Shown piece after piece: positions 1 through 7,298 of a stretch of 15,462 nucleotides of DNA (positions are counted from its first letter, which is position 1; every line of letters begins with the position of its first letter). A program made the position numbers and the translations under genes. Where the stretch lies: NCBI RefSeq assembly GCF_030382115.1, contig NZ_JAUDRJ010000001.1, positions 139,248-154,709 on the forward strand, in the 5' to 3' direction. The notes under the pieces are model-generated. The model was not told the origin of the DNA. It did not search any database and saw only the letters and a list, made by a program, of their open reading frames with translations. The DNA comes from Nostoc sp. GT001 (GTDB lineage Bacteria; Cyanobacteriota; Cyanobacteriia; Cyanobacteriales; Nostocaceae).

Positions 1-79
1 CGCAGTTAAGATTATGGGAGTTCTCCATAATGGCTTCATGTTGCTATATCTGTTGTTGCAATATTAAGAAAGCATAATC

Positions 80-1621
80 TTAACCTATCTCCTCCAACAT
101 AGCTAAATGCTTACTCAAAGGAGCCAGGGTATTAGCAACAATCATCCCACTAGCGACGACGGCGGGTAAACCGATGCCGGGGAATGTGGAGTCACCGCAG
201 CACATCAACCCCGCTAAAGGTGTACCGTGACCAGGAAATAAACCTTTAGCGGCAGAAATTGCCGGGCCATAGGAACCATGATGGCGGCGTAAAAAACGTT
301 CGTGGGTGAGGGGTGTACCAACCAGAGTGATTTCGCAACGGGTGCGGATATCGCTGATGATTCGTTCTAAAGCTTGCCACATCACCTCGGCGCGCGATCG
401 CTTTTGTTGCTCATATTCTTGGCTTCTCCTATCTAGTCCTTGCCAAAGTGCGTAAGGTTCATTACCGGGAGTGTAAACGTGAATTACGTGTTTACTTGGG
501 GGTGCAAGGGATGGGTCAAGAATTGAGGGTATTGATACCACCACAACATTTTGCGGTGCAGTAATGCCCAATTGCCAATCATTAACCACAATATAATGAC
601 AAGCTAAATCTGCTGGTAAACCTTGAGCATCAATACCAAGATGCAAGTGCATAAAACTATCACACTCTGGTATGGCTTGGCGTTGGCTGCGGAATTTGTT
701 TGGTACTGCTCCTTCTGGTAATAGTTTTAACGTATCCCATACTGAAGCATTAGAAACAACTGCTCGCCGCGCCCGAATTTCTTCCCCATTTCGCAGTTTG
801 ACACCTACCGCACGTTTACCTTCTACCAAAACTTGCTCAACATGAGAGCCTAACATTAATTTCCCGCCATGTTTTTCTAACCCTTGCACCAGTGCATTGA
901 CTAAAGCACCGCTCCCACCAATAGGGTAATCTAACGCTACTCCTGGTTTGTACCACTCCGCAAACATAAATGCGACTTCGGCGGCGTTAGTTTCTGATGC
1001 TGGTAGTCCAGAGAGGAGAAAACACAACAAGTTCAACCAGTTAATAATAAAGGGGTCATGGACAACACCATTCATGATCCGGTCAAAAGACCCCGTTAAC
1101 TTGAGAATATTGGCAGTATGTTTAGCTAATGATGGAGCAAATTTACTGATAGTCAAAGCTGCACCTATATCTAAACGTAATGCAGATGCAGGCAGAGCGA
1201 GAGCAGCTGCGGCTAGTGGTGTCATCACCGCTTGCAAGCGTCGCCATTGGGACACTGCATCTTCACCTCGCAGCCTTGCCAGCACTTCACAAAACTGTTC
1301 TGCACCCACAAATGTATCAAAATCACCTTCTGGTAGCCGACAACCCCAAGTATCATAAGTCACACATGGCAACTCCACACCAATTACATCTAGCACTTGT
1401 CTTAAAGGGTTAACGGAAGGAGTGTAAGACAACCCAGAGTAAAGAGAAGGGCCACTATCAAACTTAAATCCTTGACGTTCAAAACTGTGCGCCGCTCCAC
1501 CAGCAATTGTATGACTCTCACAAACAGTCACATCAAAGCCATATCGCGCTAAAACAGCAGCACAACTCAACCCCCCTATACCACTACCAATTACAACTAT
1601 ATCTTTTTGGTTCATAGTCAT
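80..1621 (-). CDS. FAD-dependent oxidoreductase, carotenoid isomerase / phytoene desaturase-like
   Basis: This protein of 513 aa (from the ATG at 1621) belongs to the phytoene desaturase/CrtISO-like flavoprotein superfamily, whose members desaturate or isomerise carotenoids or reduce related isoprenoids at membranes. The N-terminus carries a dinucleotide-binding motif (VVIGSGIGGLSCA, glycines about 12, 14 and 17), followed by a negatively ending second strand and the GGAAHSFERQGFKFDSGPS region typical of the family. Near the C-terminus, GDSTFPGIGLPAVVASG (from about residue 476) matches the family's FAD-contacting tail. The frame stays open upstream to 1840, giving a 586-aa version, but those 73 extra residues show no family similarity. 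An ATG at 1615 is equally possible; neither has a clear Shine-Dalgarno. It sits alone, with no neighbouring carotenoid gene. Exact substrate is unknown; it resembles CrtISO paralogues more than bacterial CrtI. Confidence 0.85.
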   Translation of the reverse strand: MTMNQKDIVVIGSGIGGLSCAAVLARYGFDVTVCESHTIAGGAAHSFERQGFKFDSGPSLYSGLSYTPSVNPLRQVLDVIGVELPCVTYDTWGCRLPEGDFDTFVGAEQFCEVLARLRGEDAVSQWRRLQAVMTPLAAAALALPASALRLDIGAALTISKFAPSLAKHTANILKLTGSFDRIMNGVVHDPFIINWLNLLCFLLSGLPASETNAAEVAFMFAEWYKPGVALDYPIGGSGALVNALVQGLEKHGGKLMLGSHVEQVLVEGKRAVGVKLRNGEEIRARRAVVSNASVWDTLKLLPEGAVPNKFRSQRQAIPECDSFMHLHLGIDAQGLPADLACHYIVVNDWQLGITAPQNVVVVSIPSILDPSLAPPSKHVIHVYTPGNEPYALWQGLDRRSQEYEQQKRSRAEVMWQALERIISDIRTRCEITLVGTPLTHERFLRRHHGSYGPAISAAKGLFPGHGTPLAGLMCCGDSTFPGIGLPAVVASGMIVANTLAPLSKHLAMLEEIG

Positions 1622-1931
1622 TAGTGCATAATCTATAATTATTGTGCCAAGTTTTTCACTCTCAATAACTGAGGAGAAAGCAGATTCTCTAATATTTGGG
1701 TTTGCTGTGTCATTTTCACTTGCGGGAATTTTGCTAGTAGGACTTAGACAAAAGTAGCCAGAAAAAAGCCTCAAATTTATATACAGAGAGACTTTGGCAT
1801 CGTTTTGTCTAGTCTCTTGATATATCTGGGTTTTAAGCATTTTTGAGCATTTAGTGTATTTTTCTTGCCCTGTATGGGTTTGAGGATTGTTTGTGCCTCA
1901 AAAATGTTTAAGTCCCGATAAATGCCTAGCT

Positions 1932-1971
1932 TGTCGCCTTCTCTACGAGACGCTCCGCGAACGGCATCGCT
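1932..1971. repeat. Nostocales-type short dispersed repeat
   Basis: The core CTCTACGAGACGCTCCGCGA at 1941-1960, followed by ACGGCATCGCT, is a module I recognise as highly repeated in intergenic DNA of Nostoc and Anabaena genomes. It occurs once here. No function is known to me; it is useful as a lineage marker and a possible recombination site. Confidence 0.6.
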
Positions 1972-2012
1972 CAAAATTATTGCTACTGACGATCCAATAC
2001 TTGTCGGGTTTT

Positions 2013-2078
2013 GGGGAAAAGGGGAAGGGGAAAAGGGAAAGAAAAAACCTTTAACCTTTACCCTTTAACCTTTTCCCT
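2013..2078. repeat. Polypurine/polypyrimidine imperfect inverted repeat
   Basis: A purine-only run at about 2013-2046 (blocks of GGGGAAAA, GGGGAA, GGGAAAG) is followed by a CTTTAACC/CTTTACCC pyrimidine-rich run. The arms 2027-2041 and 2063-2078 pair imperfectly to form a long hairpin. Such A/G tract repeats are common between genes in Nostoc. It could act as a transcription block, but no gene orientation supports that specifically. Confidence 0.5.
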
Positions 2079-2143
2079 CAACCTAATTCCGAGTTCAAAA
2101 TCCTTAACCGAGCAGTATTGACTGACGATCGCTACCCTCCAAC

Positions 2144-2443
2144 TTGCCTCGTGAAGCTCTGCGGAATGCTGGCCGTCCATCTTGGCGACAGGTGCGTGTA
2201 CCCATTAGCGAGGCGCAAGAGCGATCAATCCGCAATTTGTTCTGGAATAGAATGGGCTACACTCAAGTGAACAATGGTATGTGGATTGGCTGGGTTCCAG
2301 AACACGGTTATTTTGAAATTAATGTACCCAATGGCTACAACATCAAGCAATTGGGGCAATTTTGGCGTTCGGCTCCACGTAACTATCGCTACATCGTACT
2401 ATCAACTGACGGTTCATTAGTATTTAATGCTAACTTTGATTGA
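2144..2443 (+). CDS. Hypothetical protein of about 99 aa, possibly a gene remnant
   Basis: An open frame reading from just after a stop at 2123 encodes an aromatic-rich polypeptide with sensible composition, including WIGWVPEHGYFEINVPNGY and a C-terminus ending in NANFD. The only early start is TTG at 2144; GTG at 2192 is another option, and there is no Shine-Dalgarno. The sequence reads like a genuine protein tail, so it may be the C-terminal part of a longer gene whose 5' end was lost in the repeat-rich region upstream. I do not recognise the family. No neighbour suggests a role. Confidence 0.35.
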   Translation: MPREALRNAGRPSWRQVRVPISEAQERSIRNLFWNRMGYTQVNNGMWIGWVPEHGYFEINVPNGYNIKQLGQFWRSAPRNYRYIVLSTDGSLVFNANFD

Positions 2444-2917
2444 CTATCATCATGTATCAGAGCGTCATTCCGTAGAAAATCTAAATGTTTGTCCAAAACG
2501 CTCATAATTACCACTTTATTTGTAGTTTTAACTGAGTTGATAGTCTGTGCGATGGCGTACCCGCCCACCGAAAGCGATCGCTCCTCTACCTCGTTTAATT
2601 TTTCGTCGCTTGTATTTTCTAGGAGGCGATCGCGCAGCGTTTCCAAGAGTTGCCCGTCGCAGACATCGCACTCTAACAAAACAATAGCGCCCACCTAACT
2701 CTCTTGATTTTTCATCTCGAAAACAACTTATGAGTGAATTTAATTGGGCGGATACAGCGCTTCCGTCTATTATGCAATGAGGATGCCATATACTTCCCTT
2801 TTGTTGGGAGCTTTTGAGTAAATGACCAACCATAATTAATCCTATTTGATTTTTGAAAAAACTGCGTACATCTCAATAGTGAGAAAATCTTTATTCCTAC
2901 AACTCAGTAAGCTTTTG
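2444..2917. other. Non-coding, HIP1-rich stretch
   Basis: Two HIP1 octamers (2574-2581 and 2626-2633) lie within GC-rich repeat-like segments around 2549-2690. Overlapping frames are open on both strands here, which reflects composition, not genes. Translations are arginine- and serine-rich and unconvincing. Confidence 0.45.
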
Positions 2918-3478
2918 TTAATATTCTTTGTACTCTCTGTCTTTATGCTGCCAGTATTTCTCAACTGTTTCTTTAGCAGCGATTGCACTATCGTATTCAT
3001 CTCCACCTTGGCTTAATAATCGCTGTTTGGTTAGCTTTCGTAAGTCAGAAACAACTTTGCCATTAACTTTACGCGTCTTTGACCAATCTAAAATTGGTTG
3101 TGGATAATAACTTCCTGATAACGCTGATGGGGTATATAGTTGATCAAATTCTGGATAACGGTTAGCGTAAGCAATTTCTGGATGGAAATAGAGTCGCTGC
3201 GTAAAACTATCATGCCAACGCAAACGGTCTCGAAATGTTTTGAGGGAAAATTCTGCTTTGGGTTGAGCTTTTAATTCTTCTGCTAAGGCTTTAGTACTTT
3301 GGTAAACAGTGCGAGTTGAAATAGTCCCAAAAGTCAGGTGTGGTGATAAATGAGATGTTGCCCCAAGCTGTGAGAGCATTGGGCGAGAAAGTTTCCAATG
3401 GTAGCCAGAGTATCTTTTTTTAAGAAATGAGTCTAGTTGAGCTTGTGCTTGTGTTTCGCTACTACTACTATAATACAT
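2918..3478 (-). pseudogene. Cryptochrome/photolyase FAD-binding domain remnant, internally deleted
   Basis: This 186-aa frame reads as the FAD-binding domain of a photolyase/cryptochrome-like protein. Residues 41-53 (TSHLSPHLTFGTI) are the family's FAD-phosphate motif, and 83-99 (RDRLRWHDSFTQRLYFH) the following helix. The sequence then jumps at about residue 119-123 (near 3110-3124) from the FDQLYTPSAL segment straight to SYYPQPILDWSKTRKVNG, which in intact relatives lies more than 100 residues later. The missing part contains the conserved VDGDLA..NW.W core that holds the flavin and lines the substrate cavity. The N-terminal Rossmann antenna domain is also absent (some relatives consist of the FAD domain alone). 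The frame remains open across the deletion. It starts at ATG 3478 without a strong Shine-Dalgarno. It is very unlikely to bind FAD, so I call it a pseudogene; a repurposed short protein is less likely. Confidence 0.75.
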
Positions 3479-3544
3479 TTGTACTAATAGGTGATTTTGC
3501 TGTCGAAGTTGAGTATTTATAGTAGCTGTAAACTATTCTGACTG

Positions 3545-3670
3545 CGCTGACTTTACACAGTGCAGCGAACCGAACAAGTAAGTTCTAGTTATAAAACTGC
3601 AAGGTTAGCGGATGTAGGGCAATACTTAAAAGTCAAAAGTTTACATGAGGGCAGATGTGCCCTCATTTTT
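3545..3670 (+). ncRNA. Candidate small RNA
   Basis: A hairpin with an 8-bp stem and one bulge (CGCTGACT at 3545-3552 with AGTGCAGCG at 3559-3567) is followed by about 75 nt of unstructured sequence and the strong terminator at 3645-3670. A weak promoter-like TTGAGT (3509-3514) precedes it with an AT-rich segment 17 nt later. The layout fits a free-standing RNA of about 125 nt, but no known family was recognised and the promoter is weak. Confidence 0.25.
3645..3670 (+). terminator. Rho-independent terminator with no upstream gene
   Basis: A perfect 9-bp stem, ATGAGGGCA (3645-3653) with TGCCCTCAT (3658-3666), and a GATG loop are followed by a run of T to 3670. This is a textbook intrinsic terminator on the plus strand. 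There is no plus-strand coding gene within 1.2 kb upstream, so it may end a small RNA. Confidence 0.75.
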
Positions 3671-4025
3671 AAGATGGATATCAGGTAAGTGTGCGTTAGA
3701 ATTGAATGAGTGGCAACTTGACTGATTTAAAGCTAGATTAAAAAATCAAGGGTAAAAGTTGCTCACAAGGCAAAGTTTAATAATTGGGTCATTGATAATT
3801 TGTTTATACAGCATTCGTGGTCAGCAATAAAAGTACTGTAGTAGATGCTCTCCTGAAACTCAAAACTCAACTGGTTTTGCCCTTAATTGAAAGTCGCCAC
3901 AGCAATAGGCGTGCATTGTTAACTTTCGTGTGCTGCTTGATTGTTAGTCGTTTTCCCCCTATCCTCACAAAAGGTAGTAATGGTAAAGTAAATTTCCTTT
4001 TCAAAACAAGACTTCAAGGTGATTT

Positions 4026-4172
4026 ATGAACAAAGGCGAATTAGTAGATGCTGTAGCAGCAAAGACCAACATCACAAAAAAGCAAGCTGATGAAATCATC
4101 AGTGCTTTTTTGTCAGTAGTTATCGAAGCTGTAGCGAATGGAGAAATCAGCGAGAGGATGCTAATAAAATAG
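4026..4172 (+). pseudogene. HU-type nucleoid protein, 5' fragment
   Basis: From ATG 4026, preceded by AAGG at 4016-4019 with good spacing, the frame encodes MNKGELVDAVAAKTNITKKQ and continues through ADEIISAFLSVVIEAVANGE, the two N-terminal helices of HU/IHF-family DNA-binding proteins (normally about 90-100 aa). After about residue 40-42 the expected GFGSF strand, the DNA-wrapping beta arms and the conserved arginine/proline tip are missing. Instead the frame runs SERMLIK and stops at 4172, giving 48 aa. HU dimers bend DNA through the lost arms, so this product cannot work as HU; it could in principle still dimerise. The break coincides with a switch to unrelated coding sequence at about 4150-4157. 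Confidence 0.8.
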
Positions 4173-4330
4173 CTAAACAGATTGCTGATGCTTGGAGTGA
4201 AGGGAAATACAAAACTGGGGAAGAGGTAACAGCTTTTATTAAATCTCTGCCGACTGATGCTGTCATAGATCCATTGCCCCAAAATATTGTGATGCAATTA
4301 AGTCAACAGGCATTAAGCGCAAGGAAGTAG
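4139..4330 (+). pseudogene. 3' fragment of an unidentified gene fused to the HU fragment
   Basis: In the +1-shifted frame relative to HU, coding-like sequence begins at about 4157 (DANKIAKQIADAWSEGKYKT) and continues through FIKSLPTDAVIDPLPQNI to a TAG at 4328-4330. About 58 codons read as the C-terminus of a real, soluble, helix-rich protein. It has no start of its own and does not resemble HU, so it is not an HU frameshift. The join looks like a deletion or recombination that fused two truncated genes. I do not recognise the parent family. Confidence 0.4.
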
Positions 4331-4372
4331 TTAGAGCGATGGCTACGCCAACGTCTGCGATGAACGCTCTAA
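4331..4372. repeat. Short inverted repeat with dispersed-repeat core
   Basis: TTAGAGCG at 4331-4338 pairs perfectly with CGCTCTAA at 4365-4372, enclosing GATGGCTACGCCAACG-like sequence of the kind scattered through Nostocales intergenic DNA. It lies between the gene fragment ending at 4330 and the convergent gene ending at 4369, overlapping the latter's last codon. It could serve as a terminator for both, but there is no T-tract. Confidence 0.4.
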
Positions 4373-4725
4373 ACAGTATCATCCATCCATCCGCACTCTG
4401 GATTTTGACAGTCCCAATGCACCCGTGCTGACCAGTCCCGATCAAATTCAGCACTACACTGGGGACATCTACCAGTAAACATCGGATGCCAATCAAGTAA
4501 CTCCAGTTTTTGCTGTTGTGTCCACCTCTGTTGTGGTTGCACAATTAACTCGCCGTTGTAATAAGTGGCTCCTTCTGGTTCCCATAGTTCTACTGGTTCG
4601 GCGTTGGGGTCTTCTCGAAAGTCCAAGCATCTGTCAGCAACTGATCCATTAGGGTGGACGGTACAGACAAGGTGAGGATTATGTGAGTATAAGAGACAGC
4701 GATCGCACTCTGGAAGTTTCGGCAT
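4369..4725 (-). CDS. Cysteine-rich hypothetical protein, probable zinc binder
   Basis: The 118-aa product from ATG 4725 is rich in paired cysteines: CDRC at residues 7-10, further cysteines near 21 and 33, a CPQC pair near 88-91, and a final C..C pair (CQNPEC) near 110-115. This arrangement suggests one N-terminal and one C-terminal zinc-ribbon-like knuckle separated by a proline-, glutamate- and tryptophan-rich linker. No catalytic motif or signal peptide is visible. It lies 94 bp downstream of the trpB-like gene on the same strand and might be co-transcribed. It resembles small conserved hypothetical proteins of cyanobacteria, but I cannot name the family. A role in metal, nucleic acid or protein binding is inference only. 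Confidence 0.7.
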   Translation of the reverse strand: MPKLPECDRCLLYSHNPHLVCTVHPNGSVADRCLDFREDPNAEPVELWEPEGATYYNGELIVQPQQRWTQQQKLELLDWHPMFTGRCPQCSAEFDRDWSARVHWDCQNPECGWMDDTV

Positions 4726-4819
4726 AGTATCAGTTTACTGTCTGTTCCAAGCGATCGCTTGTTAGTTCGACTGTATGGTTGTTTCGAGCGTCACAAAGAA
4801 AAAGGGAATTGTTGGGTCA

Positions 4820-6178
4820 CTAATCAACTACAGGTAATCCTGCCAGAGCCATTGCTACTTCTTCTGCACTATATTCAGTATCAACAAGCCGTCCAGCTTG
4901 ATAATCGATATAAGCTTGCATATCAAAATGTCCATGACCGCAAAGGTTAAACAGGATAGTTTTAGTAACATCTTCTTCTTTACAACGCAGAGCCTCGTCA
5001 ATTGTTGCTTTGACAGCATGATTAGCTTCTGGTGCTGGTAAAATTCCTTCTGCGCGGGCAAAAGTTAATCCAGCAGCAAAGCAAGCGAGTTGGTATTCAG
5101 CACGTGATTCAACTAATCCCAAATTCACAATGTGGCTAACAAGGGGAGCCATACCGTGATAACGCAAGCCTCCAGCATGAATTCCTTCGGGAACAAAACT
5201 ACTACCTAAAGTATGCATTTTGGTAAGTGGGGTTAAGTGGGCAGTATCACCAAAATCGTAAGCATATTTTCCACGAGTCAATGATGGACAAGCAGCAGGT
5301 TCGACAGCTATTACTTGTATATCTCGTTCTCCTCGCAGTTTAGCACCGAGAAATGGGAAGGCAATTCCGGCAAAGTTGCTACCGCCACCAGTGCAGCCAA
5401 TAACAATATCAGGATAATCTCCTGCCATTTCTAATTGAGTCAATGCTTCTTGACCAATCACAGTTTGATGTAGCAGTACATGATTGAGAACACTACCTAA
5501 AGCATACTTAGTTTGTTCATCAGCAGCAGCTACTTCTACAGCTTCACTAATAGCAATCCCCAAACTGCCATTACTATTGGGATTTTGTGCAAGAATTTTA
5601 CGTCCGGCTTGGGTTTGAGTACTTGGGCTAGCAACGACCCTCGCGCCGTAGGTTTCCATTAAAGCTCGGCGGTAAGGCTTTTGCTGGTAGCTAACCTTTA
5701 CCATATAAACTAAGACTTCTAAACCGAATAGCGCACCAGCAAAAGCTAGAGATGATCCCCACTGTCCGGCTCCCGTTTCAGTAGTTAGCTTTTTGACTCC
5801 AGCTTGTTTATTGTAGTATGCTTGGGCGACCGCAGTATTCGGTTTGTGGCTTCCAGAGGGACTAACACCCTCATATTTGTAGTAAATTTTGGCAGGCGTA
5901 TCTAAAGCTTGTTCTAAACGACGGGCACGATAAAGAGGAGTTGGTCGCCACTGGCAATAAATAGAGCGGACTGCATCTGGTATCTCAATCCATCTTTGTT
6001 GGCTAACTTCTTGCTCAATCAGTGCCAATGGAAACAAAGGTAATAATTCATCTGGTGTAATTGGCTTACCAGTAGCAGGATTTAAAACTGGTGGTAAGGT
6101 TTGTGGCAAATCAGCTTGGATGTTGTACCAAGCTTTTGGCATTTGGTTTTCAGTCAGAACGTATTTAATCGTGTCCAT
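4820..6178 (-). CDS. TrpB-like PLP-dependent enzyme (tryptophan synthase beta type 2)
   Basis: This 452-aa protein has the length and motifs of TrpB2, the second class of tryptophan synthase beta subunit, which joins indole and serine using pyridoxal phosphate. The PLP lysine is K112 in GSHKPNTA, the catalytic glutamate E134 in TETGAGQWG, and the cofactor phosphate loop is GGGSN at 264-268. The N-terminal extension (about 75 aa before the [12 protein letters not shown] segment) and the tail are typical of TrpB2 and not of TrpB1. No trpA or other trp gene is adjacent. TrpB2 proteins usually act without TrpA, salvaging indole or serving another beta-replacement reaction, so the exact role is uncertain. 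Start ATG 6178 has no strong Shine-Dalgarno. Its 5' flank is occupied by an IS200/IS605 right end only about 30 bp away, so its promoter may lie in or beyond that element. Confidence 0.92.
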   Translation of the reverse strand: MDTIKYVLTENQMPKAWYNIQADLPQTLPPVLNPATGKPITPDELLPLFPLALIEQEVSQQRWIEIPDAVRSIYCQWRPTPLYRARRLEQALDTPAKIYYKYEGVSPSGSHKPNTAVAQAYYNKQAGVKKLTTETGAGQWGSSLAFAGALFGLEVLVYMVKVSYQQKPYRRALMETYGARVVASPSTQTQAGRKILAQNPNSNGSLGIAISEAVEVAAADEQTKYALGSVLNHVLLHQTVIGQEALTQLEMAGDYPDIVIGCTGGGSNFAGIAFPFLGAKLRGERDIQVIAVEPAACPSLTRGKYAYDFGDTAHLTPLTKMHTLGSSFVPEGIHAGGLRYHGMAPLVSHIVNLGLVESRAEYQLACFAAGLTFARAEGILPAPEANHAVKATIDEALRCKEEDVTKTILFNLCGHGHFDMQAYIDYQAGRLVDTEYSAEEVAMALAGLPVVD

Positions 6179-6199
6179 ATAATTAGGTTATGCACAACA

Positions 6200-6248
6200 T
6201 TGACATACTCCCACGACTCCACTTCGTTAAAGTCGTGGGATTCTAGGC
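6200..6248 (-). mobile_element. Right end of an IS200/IS605-family element (subterminal hairpin)
   Basis: A perfect 10-bp inverted repeat, TCCCACGACT (6209-6218) with AGTCGTGGGA (6231-6240), lies just beyond the tnpB stop codon, with TTGACATAC at 6200-6208 outside it. This is the right-end structure typical of cyanobacterial IS200/IS605 elements, used by TnpA for single-strand transposition, and it overlaps the scaffold of the TnpB guide RNA. The exact element boundary cannot be fixed by eye. No tnpA is present in the window. Confidence 0.7.
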
Positions 6249-6821
6249 TCAAACAGCGATTGCATTCTCCGACCGTCTTACGTCGCCTAACCTAACCATT
6301 GATGCCCCAACGGTTTGAATATTTTTAGATGCGTTGTCATCACGCCCATTCACAGACTGACATGATGGACAACGCCATTCTCTGACCGATAAATCCAATT
6401 TTTCTAAGATGTGGCCACAACAGGAGCAAGTTTTACTAGAAGGATACCACTGGTCAATATAGACAACGGCTTTACCCTTCTTATGCGCTACCCACTCTAA
6501 GATATCCAAGAAGTCTCTAAGTGCTAAGTCACTAACCTTTCTTCCCCATAGACGCTTCATCCCTTTGAGGTTTAGCGTCTCAAAACACAGCACATCAAAT
6601 TTATCGGTCAAGTCATGCGCTAACTTCCAAAACCAATCAGTTCTGCGGTTAACTATATTTTCATGGGCGCGTACTAGATTCTTTCTCGCTCGTTCCCGAT
6701 TGGATGAAGTTATCACCTTCCTGGAGTGATGACGGTTTGCTTTCTTTATTGCATTGAGTGATTGCTTAAAGAATTGGGGAGACTTGATTTTAGTACCATC
6801 TGAGCAGGTATTGTTATTCAA
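6249..6821 (-). pseudogene. tnpB: TnpB (IS200/IS605 RNA-guided nuclease), 5'-truncated
   Basis: The 190 residues correspond to the C-terminal half of TnpB (normally about 380-420 aa). Family similarity starts at about SDGTKIKSPQFF (near 6803), just after where the RuvC-I aspartate should be; the N-terminal recognition region and RuvC-I are missing. What follows is intact: the RuvC-II glutamate in CFETLNLKGM (E81), the zinc ribbon CSCC plus CPSC (residues 132-154), and the RuvC-III aspartate in GRDDNASKNI (D161). The nominal start is TTG at 6821, inside the 5' region of the next gene, so it is probably not translated as a functional protein. Without RuvC-I and the guide-binding N-terminus it should be catalytically dead. 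Confidence 0.88.
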
Positions 6822-6831
6822 GAGGTTAGTT

Positions 6832-7023
6832 ATGACAAAAGAATATATGGAGTCTTTAGAGGCAATTGTTGATCAATTAACATTAGCCGCAGTTCTAGAA
6901 ATGTTAAAACGAATCAGTCATAAAAAAGCAGAAAATCTCAGAAATCATTGGAAAGATGAGACTTCTGCAAAGCTTTGGGATAAAGCTGCTAGACAGATAG
7001 AACAGATAAATATTGATATCTAA
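6832..7023 (+). CDS. Small helical hypothetical protein (63 aa)
   Basis: ATG 6832 follows a good Shine-Dalgarno (GAGG at 6822-6825). The product is predicted to be all-helical and soluble, with MTKEYMESLEAIVDQLTLAA leading into a basic helix (RISHKKAENLRNHW) and an acidic, IDI-ending tail. It resembles short conserved cyanobacterial hypothetical proteins, with no assigned function that I know. Its 5' side abuts the truncation point of tnpB on the opposite strand (about 6803), so its original promoter may have been replaced. Translation signals look intact. Earlier in-frame starts back to 6754 would overlap tnpB and lack signals. Confidence 0.7.
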   Translation: MTKEYMESLEAIVDQLTLAAVLEMLKRISHKKAENLRNHWKDETSAKLWDKAARQIEQINIDI

Positions 7024-7298
7024 TTAAAATTGTGGTTGTATTGCAAAGCTTTGCAGAAGCCTTACAGCCTTTCTTTAGAATTGAGGCGCTGTTCGCATTT
7101 GAATATCTGCGGCAGGTGTTGAGCGCAGCAATCGCTGTATTAAAGAAAAGTTTTCCTGCACTAATCTATACTTTGATTAACGTGTCATTCAAATTCCTAT
7201 GAGTTGCGAACATTTAGACAATCTGACTACGAAAACTCTGATTTCTAAAGCAAACTAGCCAGGACTTGTCGCCCAAAACCAGTATCATCTGAAATTTT

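Larger units (their letters stand above)
1622..2143. other. Repeat-rich intergenic region without a convincing gene
   Basis: The stretch upstream of the oxidoreductase holds the unused N-terminal extension frame (to 1840), a dispersed repeat (1932-1971) and a purine/pyrimidine hairpin (2013-2078). Short ORFs here show no recognisable protein features. The oxidoreductase promoter must lie in it, but I see no clear -35/-10 pair. Confidence 0.5.
3479..4025. other. Long intergenic region with orphan hairpins
   Basis: No convincing gene lies here; a GTG-started 70-codon frame near 3817 has no protein-like features. The region holds a bulged hairpin at 3545-3567, a clear intrinsic terminator at 3645-3670, and the ribosome-binding site of the HU fragment (AAGG at 4016-4019). 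Confidence 0.5.

Noticed and set aside
948..1413. Plus-strand frames opposite the FAD oxidoreductase.
   Set aside because: They are antisense shadows of a clear coding gene, with no independent evidence.
1622..1840. N-terminal extension of the FAD oxidoreductase to ATG 1840.
   Set aside because: The 73 residues do not resemble the family and the flavoprotein motif begins right after ATG 1621/1615.
2489..2698. TTG-started plus-strand frame with a signal-peptide-like N-terminus (ITTLFVVLTELIVCAMA).
   Set aside because: Its second half is arginine/serine-rich sequence built from HIP1-type repeats, there is no Shine-Dalgarno, and frames on the other strand are equally open.
3817..4029. GTG-started 70-codon frame just before the HU fragment.
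   Set aside because: No Shine-Dalgarno and no protein-like pattern; it overlaps the HU leader.
6966..7055. Repeated TGCAAAGCTTTG (6966-6977 and 7042-7053), the second inside a 14-bp palindrome.
   Set aside because: One copy lies within coding sequence and nothing else supports a functional site; two short copies may be chance.
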